Shown piece after piece: positions 34,126-42,782 of a DNA stretch of 64,000 bases. This stretch comes from Bacteroidales bacterium UBA5326. Lineage in GTDB: Bacteria > Bacteroidota > Bacteroidia > Bacteroidales > UBA932. A program made the position numbers and the translations under genes. Location: contig DHQY01000009.1 of assembly GCA_002408205.1 (NCBI GenBank), positions 186,001 through 250,000 of the forward strand, given 5' to 3'. The notes beneath the pieces were generated by a model. The model had not been told where the DNA came from. It did no database searches and saw only the letters and a program-made list of their open reading frames with translations. The first letter of the stretch is position 1, and every line of letters begins with the position of its first letter.

Positions 34126-35811
34126 ATGAAGAGGATCCTATTTGTCATTGTAGCACTATTGACGTTATCTTCCTGTGCCTACAGGAAAGAGCTTGCTTCT
34201 GAAGAAGCCGGACTTTTTTTTCACCAGGGACTTAAAGCATATTACCTGGGAGACGCACTATATGCAGAAGATTGTTTTAAACGAGTTATAACCAGGGACA
34301 GGGATAATGATGCCGCTTTTTTTTATTTGAGCAGGTTGGCCTTTTTCAGAGAAAACAAGGAAGAATCAGATGAATATCTGCAAAAAGCCATCCGCTTGCA
34401 GCCTCAAAATTACTGGTACAGGCTTCAGGCAGCGAAAAACGCTGTCATAGAAAACGACATCCGGAAGGCCGAAACGTTCTATGAATCTTTAAGGGGAACC
34501 TTCCCTCACAAGAATGAGTTGCTCTACGATATGATCAATCTGTATATAAACGACAAACAGAACCCAAAAGCACTTTCGCTGCTCGACACGCTGGAACAAC
34601 GTGAAGGCAAAACGGAGTCCGGTGTTTTATTGCGGTTTAACTTTATTGTGAAGGATCAGCCGGAAGAAGCCATTGAATTGCTGAAACAATATACAGCAGA
34701 GAATCCGACCCCCCGCGTCCTGTGTGTCATGGGAGATTACTATGCCGGAGGGAACCTTATTGAGGAAGCAATGATCTGTTACCAGCGCTCACTGGAAATG
34801 GATCCTACATTCATGCCGGCTCTTTTTGGTGAAGCCGAGGTGTACCGTATGAAGCGCCAGTTCGATCTGTTTTTTGAACACATTAACCCTTTCCTGGCGT
34901 ATCCCGATGTAGATGTTCAGATGAAGAACGAATACCTGAAACAGCTCATAGACAGCAGAGGTTTTGTTACCACTTTTCAGCCGCAGGTAGATACCATGTT
35001 CCTTAGTACGAGAGAGGCACATCCTAAAGACACTACATTAGCTTATATGTATGCCGGATACCTTATTCAGACTCAAAGACCAAAGAAGGCCATGGAAGTG
35101 GTTTCGGATAATATTACTTACTACTCCGATAACTATAGCGCCTGGTATCAGACCCTGGCTGTGTTTTATTATCTGAAAGAATGGGATACATTGTCCGCCT
35201 ATTCGTCTGCTGCTCTCAAAAAGTTCCCCGGTAATGTGGATTTCAGCAGTATGCACGGGCTGTCCCTGTGGCAAACAGGAGATGTCTCCGGGGCAATAGA
35301 TTGTTTTGAGAATATCTTGTTGTTATTGAAAAAGGAAGATAAGGCCAACCGAATCCAGACCCTTGCGCTTTTGGGCGATCTTTACCATGAAATCGGGAAC
35401 AGCCAGAAATCTTTCCAGGCCTATGACGAGGTACTGAAGCTTGATCCATTGAATGTGCCGGTTCTGAACAATTATGCCTATTTTCTTTGCATCCAGGACA
35501 GGGATCTTGAAAAGGCGCTCAATATGAGTAAAAAAACCATTGAGAAGGAACCAAATAATTCCACCTACCTGGACACTTACGGGTGGATACTTCATTTGTT
35601 GGGCCGCACGGCAGAAGCCCGTGATATTTTAAGACAGGCAGTAGCTTACGGCGGAAAAGAAAGTGCCGAAATCCTAAATCACTACGGAGATGTTTTAAAC
35701 GCGCTGAATGAACCCCAGATGGCCATAGTATACTGGCAACAGGCCTTTGCTCTGGAACCCAGGGAAGAAATAGAGTCAAAAATCAGGATCAATAAGGCAA
35801 AAGAACAATAA
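34126..35811 (+). CDS. Tetratricopeptide-repeat lipoprotein
   Basis: 561 aa. Lipoprotein signal peptide with lipobox LSSC at about residues 14-17, then TPR helices along nearly the whole length (for example EEAMICYQRSLEMDPTFMPA, and NSQKSFQAYDEVLKLDPLNV near the C-terminus). A protein-interaction scaffold tethered to a membrane. It is followed after 1 nt by an EnvC-like protein, so the pair may act in wall remodelling or envelope assembly (inference). Confidence 0.9.
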   Translation: MKRILFVIVALLTLSSCAYRKELASEEAGLFFHQGLKAYYLGDALYAEDCFKRVITRDRDNDAAFFYLSRLAFFRENKEESDEYLQKAIRLQPQNYWYRLQAAKNAVIENDIRKAETFYESLRGTFPHKNELLYDMINLYINDKQNPKALSLLDTLEQREGKTESGVLLRFNFIVKDQPEEAIELLKQYTAENPTPRVLCVMGDYYAGGNLIEEAMICYQRSLEMDPTFMPALFGEAEVYRMKRQFDLFFEHINPFLAYPDVDVQMKNEYLKQLIDSRGFVTTFQPQVDTMFLSTREAHPKDTTLAYMYAGYLIQTQRPKKAMEVVSDNITYYSDNYSAWYQTLAVFYYLKEWDTLSAYSSAALKKFPGNVDFSSMHGLSLWQTGDVSGAIDCFENILLLLKKEDKANRIQTLALLGDLYHEIGNSQKSFQAYDEVLKLDPLNVPVLNNYAYFLCIQDRDLEKALNMSKKTIEKEPNNSTYLDTYGWILHLLGRTAEARDILRQAVAYGGKESAEILNHYGDVLNALNEPQMAIVYWQQAFALEPREEIESKIRINKAKEQ

Positions 35812-35812
35812 G

Positions 35813-36985
35813 ATGAAACGCGGCCTGCTGCTGATGTGTTGCTTATTCATCGCCACTGTGTCGGTTTTTGCACAGACGATAGATGATATGAGACATAAGA
35901 GTTCAGAGCTTCAGGCCGAAATCGCCAGACTGCAACAGCGAATAGCTCTTTCCTCAGATGATATAAAGGGGCAACTGAATAAATACAGAATGTCCCAGCG
36001 GCTTATTGGTAACCGGCAGGAGTTGATTAAAGGGCTGGATGGCGAGATTACTTTACTAAATACAGATATTCAGAAAAAAAATGCAGAAATAGTCCGCCTG
36101 GGACAACAACGGGATGAATTAACGGGAGCTTATGATAACCTGTTGCAACAGGCGTACAGGCACAGAGACAAAAAAATGTGGCTTATGCATATGCTTTCCA
36201 GCGAAAGCAGCGGACAGGCTTACAGGCGGTGGAGGTATTTTAAAAATTACAGTGACTTCATCCGGGATCACGTGAAACGCATAAAGGAAACAGAAGCGCA
36301 ACTGGCCCTTGAGGAAGCCAGTTTAAAGGAACTCCAGAACGAAAGGTTAAAGGCCAGGGAAAAAAGGCAGGCCGAGGTAGACCGGATGCAGGCCGAGCAA
36401 CGCAGCCTTGACAAGAACATAAAAAAATTACAGCAGAACGATAAACAATTGAAGGCGGAACTAAAAAAACGCCGCCAGGAACAGGACAAACTCAGCCAGG
36501 AGATTAAAAAAGCTTTGGCTGCCCTGGAGAAAAAAGATGCCGTCAAAGACGAGGCGGCCATAAAGGCAGACAGGATTCTTTCTGCTGACTTTGCCAAAAA
36601 CAAAGGACTTTTGCCGTGGCCTTTGGAAGGTGCAGTTGTTTTGGAGCGTTTTGGCCTTATTATTGACCCAAAGTGGGGCTTCCGATTCGATAATAAAGGA
36701 GTAACACTTTCGGGCAGTCAGGGAGCCGATGTAAAATCCGTTTTTAACGGGGTGGTTGCAAGCGTCTGGATGGATAAGCGGGATAGTTACCTTATCCGTA
36801 TATTAGTGAGTCATGGCGAGTATAACACCATTTATTGCCATATGGTGGACGTGGTTGTGAAAGAAGGAGATAAAGTCACTACTGGGCAAAAATTGGGAGC
36901 TCTGTCACCTTTAGGCGAAGGAATATCCTATTTTCAGCTATTACACAAGAGTACCCCGCTCAACCCAGCCGAGTGGTGCCGATAA
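35813..36985 (+). CDS. EnvC-like murein hydrolase activator with degenerate LytM domain
   Basis: 390 aa. Signal peptide (1-20, ending SVFAQ), long coiled coil (about 25-240, rich in K/E/Q heptads), then a LytM/M23-like domain (about 265-390). Active M23 enzymes have HxxxD and HxH zinc ligands. Here the first position reads FDNKGVTLSG and the last YFQLL, with only a lone histidine in IYCHMV, so zinc binding should be lost. This matches EnvC/NlpD-type activators of cell-wall amidases rather than a peptidase. Overlaps the convergent kinase gene by 26 nt. Confidence 0.85.
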   Translation: MKRGLLLMCCLFIATVSVFAQTIDDMRHKSSELQAEIARLQQRIALSSDDIKGQLNKYRMSQRLIGNRQELIKGLDGEITLLNTDIQKKNAEIVRLGQQRDELTGAYDNLLQQAYRHRDKKMWLMHMLSSESSGQAYRRWRYFKNYSDFIRDHVKRIKETEAQLALEEASLKELQNERLKAREKRQAEVDRMQAEQRSLDKNIKKLQQNDKQLKAELKKRRQEQDKLSQEIKKALAALEKKDAVKDEAAIKADRILSADFAKNKGLLPWPLEGAVVLERFGLIIDPKWGFRFDNKGVTLSGSQGADVKSVFNGVVASVWMDKRDSYLIRILVSHGEYNTIYCHMVDVVVKEGDKVTTGQKLGALSPLGEGISYFQLLHKSTPLNPAEWCR

Positions 36986-38576
36986 ACTCCCTGATTACGG
37001 AAATATACGGAATGTACTGTTCTTCCTTCGGATGTATAGGTGTGAAATAACTCAAAAAATTCATAAGCCTTATGGCTTCGGGATAAGCAGCCGATATTGG
37101 GGTAATGCGGTGCAGTAACGGCTCGGCATGGGATTTCAGAACGGCCAGCTCATAGGGAAGAGCCGAGTTAAACATGACATCTGCTTCTTCCTGAAAAGGA
37201 AAAATATTCTGACGTTCACCGTAACTGATGCTTGGCCAGCGTAATATGGTTTCTTCTGCCGACGTTCCCCTGAACTGTGCGTCCCTGACCATTCTTCTTA
37301 TCATCCGGGTGTCTGTGGTGGATATACGGTTGTTTTCGTCCATAGACAGTGAAGTCAGGGCCGATGCATAAATCTTATATTTATTCTTTGCCGGAACGTC
37401 CCGGGTAACGCCAGGATTGAGGGCATGGATCCCTTCCATGATAAGGATCTCATTTTCCCCCAAAGTCAGTTTCTTTCCTATAAAAGTGCGTTGTCCTTTT
37501 ACGAAGTCAAATACAGGGATCTCTACGGTCTCACCGTTCAACAACTTCTTAAGTTGCCGGTTGAGGAACGGGACGTCCATGGCTTTAAGGCTTTCATAAT
37601 CGTATTTTCCTTCTGCATCACGCGGCGTATCTTCGCGGTTTACAAAGTAATTGTCCATTTCCAGCACAACGGGCTTCATGCCCATAATCTTCAGCTGGGT
37701 GGCAATGCGTTTGGATGTTGTTGTTTTGCCACTGCTGGACGGACCGGCTATCAGCACCAACTTCACGTTCTCGCGTTTGGCCAAAATGGCATCTGCAATG
37801 GCCGCATAACGTCTTTCATGGAAAGCCTCCCCAGTGAGGATGAGGTCTTTGACTTCTTCGTGTTGAATCTTCCTGTTAAGGCTTCCAATGTCTTTTACCC
37901 CCATAATATTACCCCATTGCATATATTCTTCAAAGACATCGGCCAATTTGTGCAGTTTTGGCGGTATGTCTACCTGGTCGGGGCTATCCGGTTGAGGATA
38001 TTGAAGTAAAAAACCGTTGTGAAAACGCACCAGATGGAACACCTTTAGGTACCCCGTAGAGGGGACAAGCGGCCCGTAGAAGGTGTCGGCATATCCTTTC
38101 AGATAATAAACCGAAGTGAAAAAATGACCGCGTGTTTCCTGAAGCAAAGCTTTTTGTGTAAATCCGTTTTCGCGAAATAGATCTTTTGCCTGTTCCATCC
38201 TGATTTTTTCTCTGGTAAAAGGCAGGTTGGCAGCGACCATTTGTAACATGGCAGCTTCCAGAATGGCCATATCTTCGTCGGTTTCCTGACGTCCGTCGGG
38301 AAATTCAAGGTTGCAATACAGGGAATTGGTCACCGAAAACGAAATGCGCAGCCGGGCTTCCGGGAATACATTCCTAACGGCACGCTGGAGCAGAAAAGAT
38401 AAGGAGCGAACATATGTTCTCCGTCCGTCGGGATGTGTATAGTCAACAAACCGGATATCATGCGGATTAAATAATTCAAAATCGAGACTCTTAAGCCGGT
38501 TGTCCACCAGAGCGGCCAGATATCGGGGAGCGTCTTTGCCGTTCTGCTGAACGTTTAATTCATATAAAGTCTTCAT
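36960..38576 (-). CDS. Nucleoside (uridine-type) kinase fused to a threonyl-tRNA-synthetase-like N-terminal region
   Basis: 538 aa. N-terminal part (about 1-250) resembles the additional domain 2 of threonyl-tRNA synthetase (RMEQAKDLFRENGFTQKALL). The C-terminal half is a PRK/uridine-kinase P-loop domain: LIAGPSSSGKTTTSKRIA, LEMDNYFVNREDTPRD and ILIMEGIHALNP. Such double-domain kinases are common in Bacteroidetes and Firmicutes; the phosphate acceptor is presumed to be a nucleoside. Start is directly adjacent to the uvrA stop. Confidence 0.88.
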   Translation of the reverse strand: MKTLYELNVQQNGKDAPRYLAALVDNRLKSLDFELFNPHDIRFVDYTHPDGRRTYVRSLSFLLQRAVRNVFPEARLRISFSVTNSLYCNLEFPDGRQETDEDMAILEAAMLQMVAANLPFTREKIRMEQAKDLFRENGFTQKALLQETRGHFFTSVYYLKGYADTFYGPLVPSTGYLKVFHLVRFHNGFLLQYPQPDSPDQVDIPPKLHKLADVFEEYMQWGNIMGVKDIGSLNRKIQHEEVKDLILTGEAFHERRYAAIADAILAKRENVKLVLIAGPSSSGKTTTSKRIATQLKIMGMKPVVLEMDNYFVNREDTPRDAEGKYDYESLKAMDVPFLNRQLKKLLNGETVEIPVFDFVKGQRTFIGKKLTLGENEILIMEGIHALNPGVTRDVPAKNKYKIYASALTSLSMDENNRISTTDTRMIRRMVRDAQFRGTSAEETILRWPSISYGERQNIFPFQEEADVMFNSALPYELAVLKSHAEPLLHRITPISAAYPEAIRLMNFLSYFTPIHPKEEQYIPYISVIREFIGTTRLG

Positions 38577-41417
38577 CTATTGTTGATGGTTAAGCCATTC
38601 ATTAAGTAGTTGTCCCGTGTAAGAATGCAAATTTTTTGCCAGCTCTTCCGGGGTGCCGTACCCTACTACATTACCACCGTCTTTACCTCCCTCCGGTCCA
38701 AGGTCAATGACGTAATCGGACGATTTTATGATATCGGGATGATGTTCAATGACAACGACCGTATTGCCTTTATCGGCCAGTCTGTGGAGTATCCCCAGCA
38801 AAACGTTCACGTCTTCAAAATGAAGTCCGGTGGTGGGCTCGTCAAGAATGTAAAAGGTTTTTCCGGTAGAATGGCGCGACAGCTCCCCGGCCAGCTTTAC
38901 ACGCTGGCATTCTCCTCCGCTCAGGGTGGTGGAAGGCTGCCCAAGCTTGACATACCCGAGTCCGACTTCCTGCAGCGTTTTGATCTTTTGCAGTATGGAA
39001 GGAACGTGTTCGAAGAATTCTACAGCCTGGTTTATGGTCATATCAAGGACCTCATAAATGTTCTTCCCTTTGTATCGTACGGCCAGCGTATCGCTTTTGT
39101 ACCGTTTACCCTGGCACACGGGGCAGGGAACGTGTACGTTGGGGAGAAAATTCATTTCAATGGTTTGCAGCCCGGCTCCCCGGCATTCTTCGCAACGTCC
39201 CCCCTTAACATTGAAAGAAAAACGGGATGCCTTGAATCCACGGGTTTTAGCATCGGCCGATGTTTCAAACAATTTGCGGATGTCTGCAAACACGTTCGTA
39301 TAGGTGGCGGGATTGCTGCGGGGCGTTTTTCCAATAGGAGACTGGTCCACTTCAATTACTTTGTCAATATAGGAGATCCCCGATATTGATCTGAAAGGAA
39401 GCGGCTGTTTTTTTGTGTGGTAGCATTTATGTGAAAGGATTGGGAGCAGGGTTTCGTTAATAAGCGTCGATTTACCGCTCCCGCTTACCCCGGTAATACA
39501 AATAAAACAACCCAGAGGGAAACTTACATTTATGTCTTTAAGGTTATTGCCTGTTGCCCCGCAAATTGTCAATACTTTGCCATTCCCCTTTCTGCGTTCG
39601 GCGGGAACGGGGATCTTCTTTTTGCCTGTCAGGTATTGCCAGGTAAGACTTTTGGAGGGTTTTTCCAAGAATTCTTTTATAGGTCCGGAATAAAGCAATT
39701 CTCCTCCTTTTCGCCCGGCGCCCGGGCCGAGGTCTACAAGCCAGTCAGCGCTCCGGATAGTTTCTTCGTCGTGTTCCACTACGATTACCGAGTTTCCGGA
39801 ATCGCGCAATTTTTCGAGGGCTTTAATCAGGCGGCGGTTATCCCTTTGGTGTAATCCTATGCTCGGTTCATCCAGGATATACAGTACATTCACCAGTGCC
39901 GAGCCAATCTGCGTTGCCAGCCTTATTCGCTGACTTTCCCCGCCGCTCAGGGTGCGGGTGGCTCTGCCAAGGGATAAATAGGACAACCCCACGTCTGTGA
40001 GGAATCGCAACCTGTCCCTGATCTCTTTGAGAATGTCTCCGGCAATTAAATTCTGACGGGAAGAAAGCCGGGTTTCAAGTCCTTCGAACCAGTCGGAAAG
40101 AGCCTGAATGTCCATGGTACACAGGTGGGCAATGTGTTTTCCGTCAACCCTGAAATAGAGGGAACTTTCCTTAAGGCGGGTTCCATGGCAAAGCGGACAC
40201 TCCACCTCTTCCAGGTACTGTTCTTTGGATGTCATGCTGTCCTGCGTATCTTCGTCGGATTGTTCCATACTGTTTATCAGTCCGGGGAAAGTCACGGCAT
40301 ATGTGCTTCCTGCGCTTGATGTGACATAAACGAGGCTTTCGCTTCCGTAAAGCAGAACGTCCATAGCTTCTTCGGGTATTTCCTCTATGGGCGAATGTAA
40401 GGAAAAACCAAACTTTCTGGCTACACCTTCCAACAGGCGGAAGATCTGATTCTCACGTAACTTGCCGAAAGGCGCCAGGCCTCCCTGGGCAACGGAAAGC
40501 GTGGGATCGGGGATAATCTTGTTCAGGTCTATCCGTGTTACGTAGCCCAACCCCTTACATTTGGGACAGGCTCCCAGAGGCGAGTTAAAAGAAAAAGTGA
40601 ACGGAGCCGGCTCGGGGAGTGAAAGGCCGCTCTCGGGACACATCAGGTGTTTGCTGTAATGAGAAATGTTTCCTGTCTCGGTCTCCAGTACGGAAAAAGT
40701 ATCTTTCCCGTGATAAAGCGCTGTATTTATTGACTCCCGCAGCCGGCTGATTCCGGATTTATCTCCCTCTCCGGTTCCGTCCGGGGGTATAAGCTTGTCA
40801 ATGACAATCTCTATAAAATGGTTTTTATACCGGTCGAGAACCATGTTATGAGTTATGTCTGTAAGTTCGCCGTCAATGCGGACCTGCAAAAACCCTTTTT
40901 TCAGAATCTGCTCGAGCAACTCTTTATAGTGGCCTTTGCGTCCCTTAACAATCGGAGCCAGCAGGATACATTTTTTCCCACTGAACTGTTCTCCAATGAG
41001 AGAAACCATCTGTTCGGCGGAATAACGGATCATAGGCTTTCCGGTTGCCGGAGAATAGGCAACCGATGCCCTGGCATACAATAAACGCAGAAAATCATAT
41101 ATTTCCGTTATGGTGCCTACTGTGGAACGCGGATTACGGGCCGTTGTTTTCTGTTCAATGGCAATAATAGGACTGAGCCCCGAAATATAATCCACGTCGG
41201 GTCGTTGCAGGGTTCCCAGGTACTGGCGGGCGTAGGAAGAGAGTGTTTCCAGATAGCGTCGCTGCCCTTCTGCATACAATGTATCAAACGCCAGAGAAGA
41301 CTTGCCACTCCCGCTTAATCCGGTGATAACACACAGGGAATTGCGAGGGATCTGCAGGCTTATATTTCTCAGGTTGTTAACCCTTGCGCCTTCTATACAT
41401 ATATTACTCCGGGCCAT
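38577..41417 (-). CDS. uvrA: Excinuclease ABC subunit A
   Basis: DNA-damage recognition ATPase of nucleotide excision repair, 946 aa from MARSNICIEGARVNNL. Two ABC ATPase halves: Walker A GLSGSGKSS and GVSGSGKST, signatures TLSGGESQRIRLA and TLSGGECQRVKLAG. Cysteine pairs CPKCKG, CPLCHG, CEECRG and CPVCQG are present; the first zinc module has only CPES in place of a CxxC. An in-frame ATG 42 nt further upstream would overlap the previous gene, and homology starts at 41417, so I choose the latter. Confidence 0.96.
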   Translation of the reverse strand: MARSNICIEGARVNNLRNISLQIPRNSLCVITGLSGSGKSSLAFDTLYAEGQRRYLETLSSYARQYLGTLQRPDVDYISGLSPIIAIEQKTTARNPRSTVGTITEIYDFLRLLYARASVAYSPATGKPMIRYSAEQMVSLIGEQFSGKKCILLAPIVKGRKGHYKELLEQILKKGFLQVRIDGELTDITHNMVLDRYKNHFIEIVIDKLIPPDGTGEGDKSGISRLRESINTALYHGKDTFSVLETETGNISHYSKHLMCPESGLSLPEPAPFTFSFNSPLGACPKCKGLGYVTRIDLNKIIPDPTLSVAQGGLAPFGKLRENQIFRLLEGVARKFGFSLHSPIEEIPEEAMDVLLYGSESLVYVTSSAGSTYAVTFPGLINSMEQSDEDTQDSMTSKEQYLEEVECPLCHGTRLKESSLYFRVDGKHIAHLCTMDIQALSDWFEGLETRLSSRQNLIAGDILKEIRDRLRFLTDVGLSYLSLGRATRTLSGGESQRIRLATQIGSALVNVLYILDEPSIGLHQRDNRRLIKALEKLRDSGNSVIVVEHDEETIRSADWLVDLGPGAGRKGGELLYSGPIKEFLEKPSKSLTWQYLTGKKKIPVPAERRKGNGKVLTICGATGNNLKDINVSFPLGCFICITGVSGSGKSTLINETLLPILSHKCYHTKKQPLPFRSISGISYIDKVIEVDQSPIGKTPRSNPATYTNVFADIRKLFETSADAKTRGFKASRFSFNVKGGRCEECRGAGLQTIEMNFLPNVHVPCPVCQGKRYKSDTLAVRYKGKNIYEVLDMTINQAVEFFEHVPSILQKIKTLQEVGLGYVKLGQPSTTLSGGECQRVKLAGELSRHSTGKTFYILDEPTTGLHFEDVNVLLGILHRLADKGNTVVVIEHHPDIIKSSDYVIDLGPEGGKDGGNVVGYGTPEELAKNLHSYTGQLLNEWLNHQQ

Positions 41418-41425
41418 GACAGGTT

Positions 41426-42067
41426 TTACAAATGTTGCAGGTAGGGGTTCTGGTGCCACTCTTCTGTAAGCGTGGTAGATGGTCCGTGCCCCGGATATAC
41501 TACTGTTTCTAGAGGCAGCGGCTTAATGATCCGCTCAAGCGATTCTGACAACTGATCATAATTTCCTCCGGGCAGGTCTGTTCGTCCGATACTTCCGGCA
41601 AACAGGGTATCACCGCTTAACAACCAATTCCGGGACGGTATATAAAAACACAAGCCTCCCGGGCTGTGTCCCGGCGTATGGAAGACCTGTATCTCAGACT
41701 CTCCAAAGCGGATTACGTCCAGGTGGTCTATGGGTGTAATAAATGCATCGGGCTGCGGAATATTAAGCCCAAAGAATGACGAATAGGCTTCCGCACGTTT
41801 TAGGTTAGATTCTTCCAGTTTATGCGCCAGGAAAGGAATATGATACGTCTTTAGCATAAATTCGAGACCCATAATGTGGTCAAAATGACAATGGGTGTTG
41901 GCTATAAGTTTTGGGGTCAATCCATGATCTTCTATGAACTGTGCAAGACGTTTTTCCTCCGATTGAGTATAGCATCCGGGATCCACTATTATACACTCGT
42001 TGGTATGATCCCAGAGGATATAACAACAAGTTCTAAGATCGTTGAAATAAAATGACTTGATTTCCAT
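41426..42067 (-). CDS. Metallo-beta-lactamase-fold hydrolase (glyoxalase II-like)
   Basis: 213 aa with the binuclear metal motif HxHxDH in NTHCHFDHIMG, plus HTPGHSPGGLCFY, LSGDTLFAGSIGRTDLPGG and the final YPGHGPSTT. Family members hydrolyse thioesters such as S-lactoylglutathione or persulfides; substrate unknown. It lies between pcm and uvrA with 8- and 12-nt gaps, thus in the same transcript. Confidence 0.9.
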   Translation of the reverse strand: MEIKSFYFNDLRTCCYILWDHTNECIIVDPGCYTQSEEKRLAQFIEDHGLTPKLIANTHCHFDHIMGLEFMLKTYHIPFLAHKLEESNLKRAEAYSSFFGLNIPQPDAFITPIDHLDVIRFGESEIQVFHTPGHSPGGLCFYIPSRNWLLSGDTLFAGSIGRTDLPGGNYDQLSESLERIIKPLPLETVVYPGHGPSTTLTEEWHQNPYLQHL

Positions 42068-42079
42068 AATTCGTTCTCT

Positions 42080-42721
42080 TTACTGTGTTCCCTCCAACAT
42101 CGGGACAAACTGGTATGACCCGAAATCTTCTGTACGGAACTCGTTCTCATTAATTCTTGTGATCCTGAGCATCCGCTGGTTTTCTTCACCTACAGGGACT
42201 ACCATACGGCCGTTCACGGCTAGTTGCTGCAGCAGCCCCTTGGGGATGTCAGGTGCACCACATGCAATCAGAATGCCATGAAACGGAGCAAACAGAGGCA
42301 ACCCGGCAAAACCGTCTCCAAAGATCAGGCCTGAAGTGCCGAATCCCGCTGCTATCAGATTTTTTTGAGCCAGTATATGAAGTTCTTTAATGCGTTCAAT
42401 GGAATAGATCTTATATCCCAAGGCTAAAAGAATGGCTGCCTGATAACCGCATCCCGTGCCTATTTCAAGCACTTTGTCCCATTTGCGGCATTCCAGTAAA
42501 CAGGTTTGCATGGCCACCGTAAAAGGTTGAGAAATAGTTTGTTTGGCGGCAATAGGAAGCGGACGGTCTTTGTAGGCCAGGTGTTCCAGCCCTTTTTCAA
42601 CAAATAAATGGCGCGGAACTTTTTCCATGGCATTGAGAATATTCCGGGGAAACGCATATTTTCCGGCCAGCTCCTGAATTAGCTGTTTTCTCTGTCCTTT
42701 TTGTATGAGGGAGTCTTGCAT
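42080..42721 (-). CDS. pcm: Protein-L-isoaspartate O-methyltransferase
   Basis: SAM-dependent repair enzyme for isomerised aspartyl residues, 213 aa. Motifs: QTISQPFTVAMQ, motif I VLEIGTGCGYQAAILL, and GILIACGAPDIPKGLLQQL. Its start codon is only a few bases downstream of a strong terminator that ends the previous gene, leaving almost no leader and no visible -7 box of its own. Confidence 0.94.
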   Translation of the reverse strand: MQDSLIQKGQRKQLIQELAGKYAFPRNILNAMEKVPRHLFVEKGLEHLAYKDRPLPIAAKQTISQPFTVAMQTCLLECRKWDKVLEIGTGCGYQAAILLALGYKIYSIERIKELHILAQKNLIAAGFGTSGLIFGDGFAGLPLFAPFHGILIACGAPDIPKGLLQQLAVNGRMVVPVGEENQRMLRITRINENEFRTEDFGSYQFVPMLEGTQ

Positions 42722-42726
42722 GTCAT

Positions 42727-42762
42727 AAAATCAGCCTCCTTTCAGCGGAGAAAGGAGGCTGA
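42727..42762 (-). terminator. Intrinsic terminator after the OmpA/TPR lipoprotein gene
   Basis: Perfect 13-bp stem, TCAGCCTCCTTTC pairing with GAAAGGAGGCTGA (42731-42743 with 42750-42762), 6-nt loop. On the minus strand it is followed by TTTT. The reverse side also has AAAA before it, so it could work weakly in both directions, but no plus-strand gene ends here. Confidence 0.85.
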
Positions 42763-42782
42763 AAACTATTTTGGTTTGATTA

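Noticed and set aside
38610..39389. 259-codon plus-strand frame opposite uvrA
   Set aside because: Shadow of the conserved UvrA C-terminal half.
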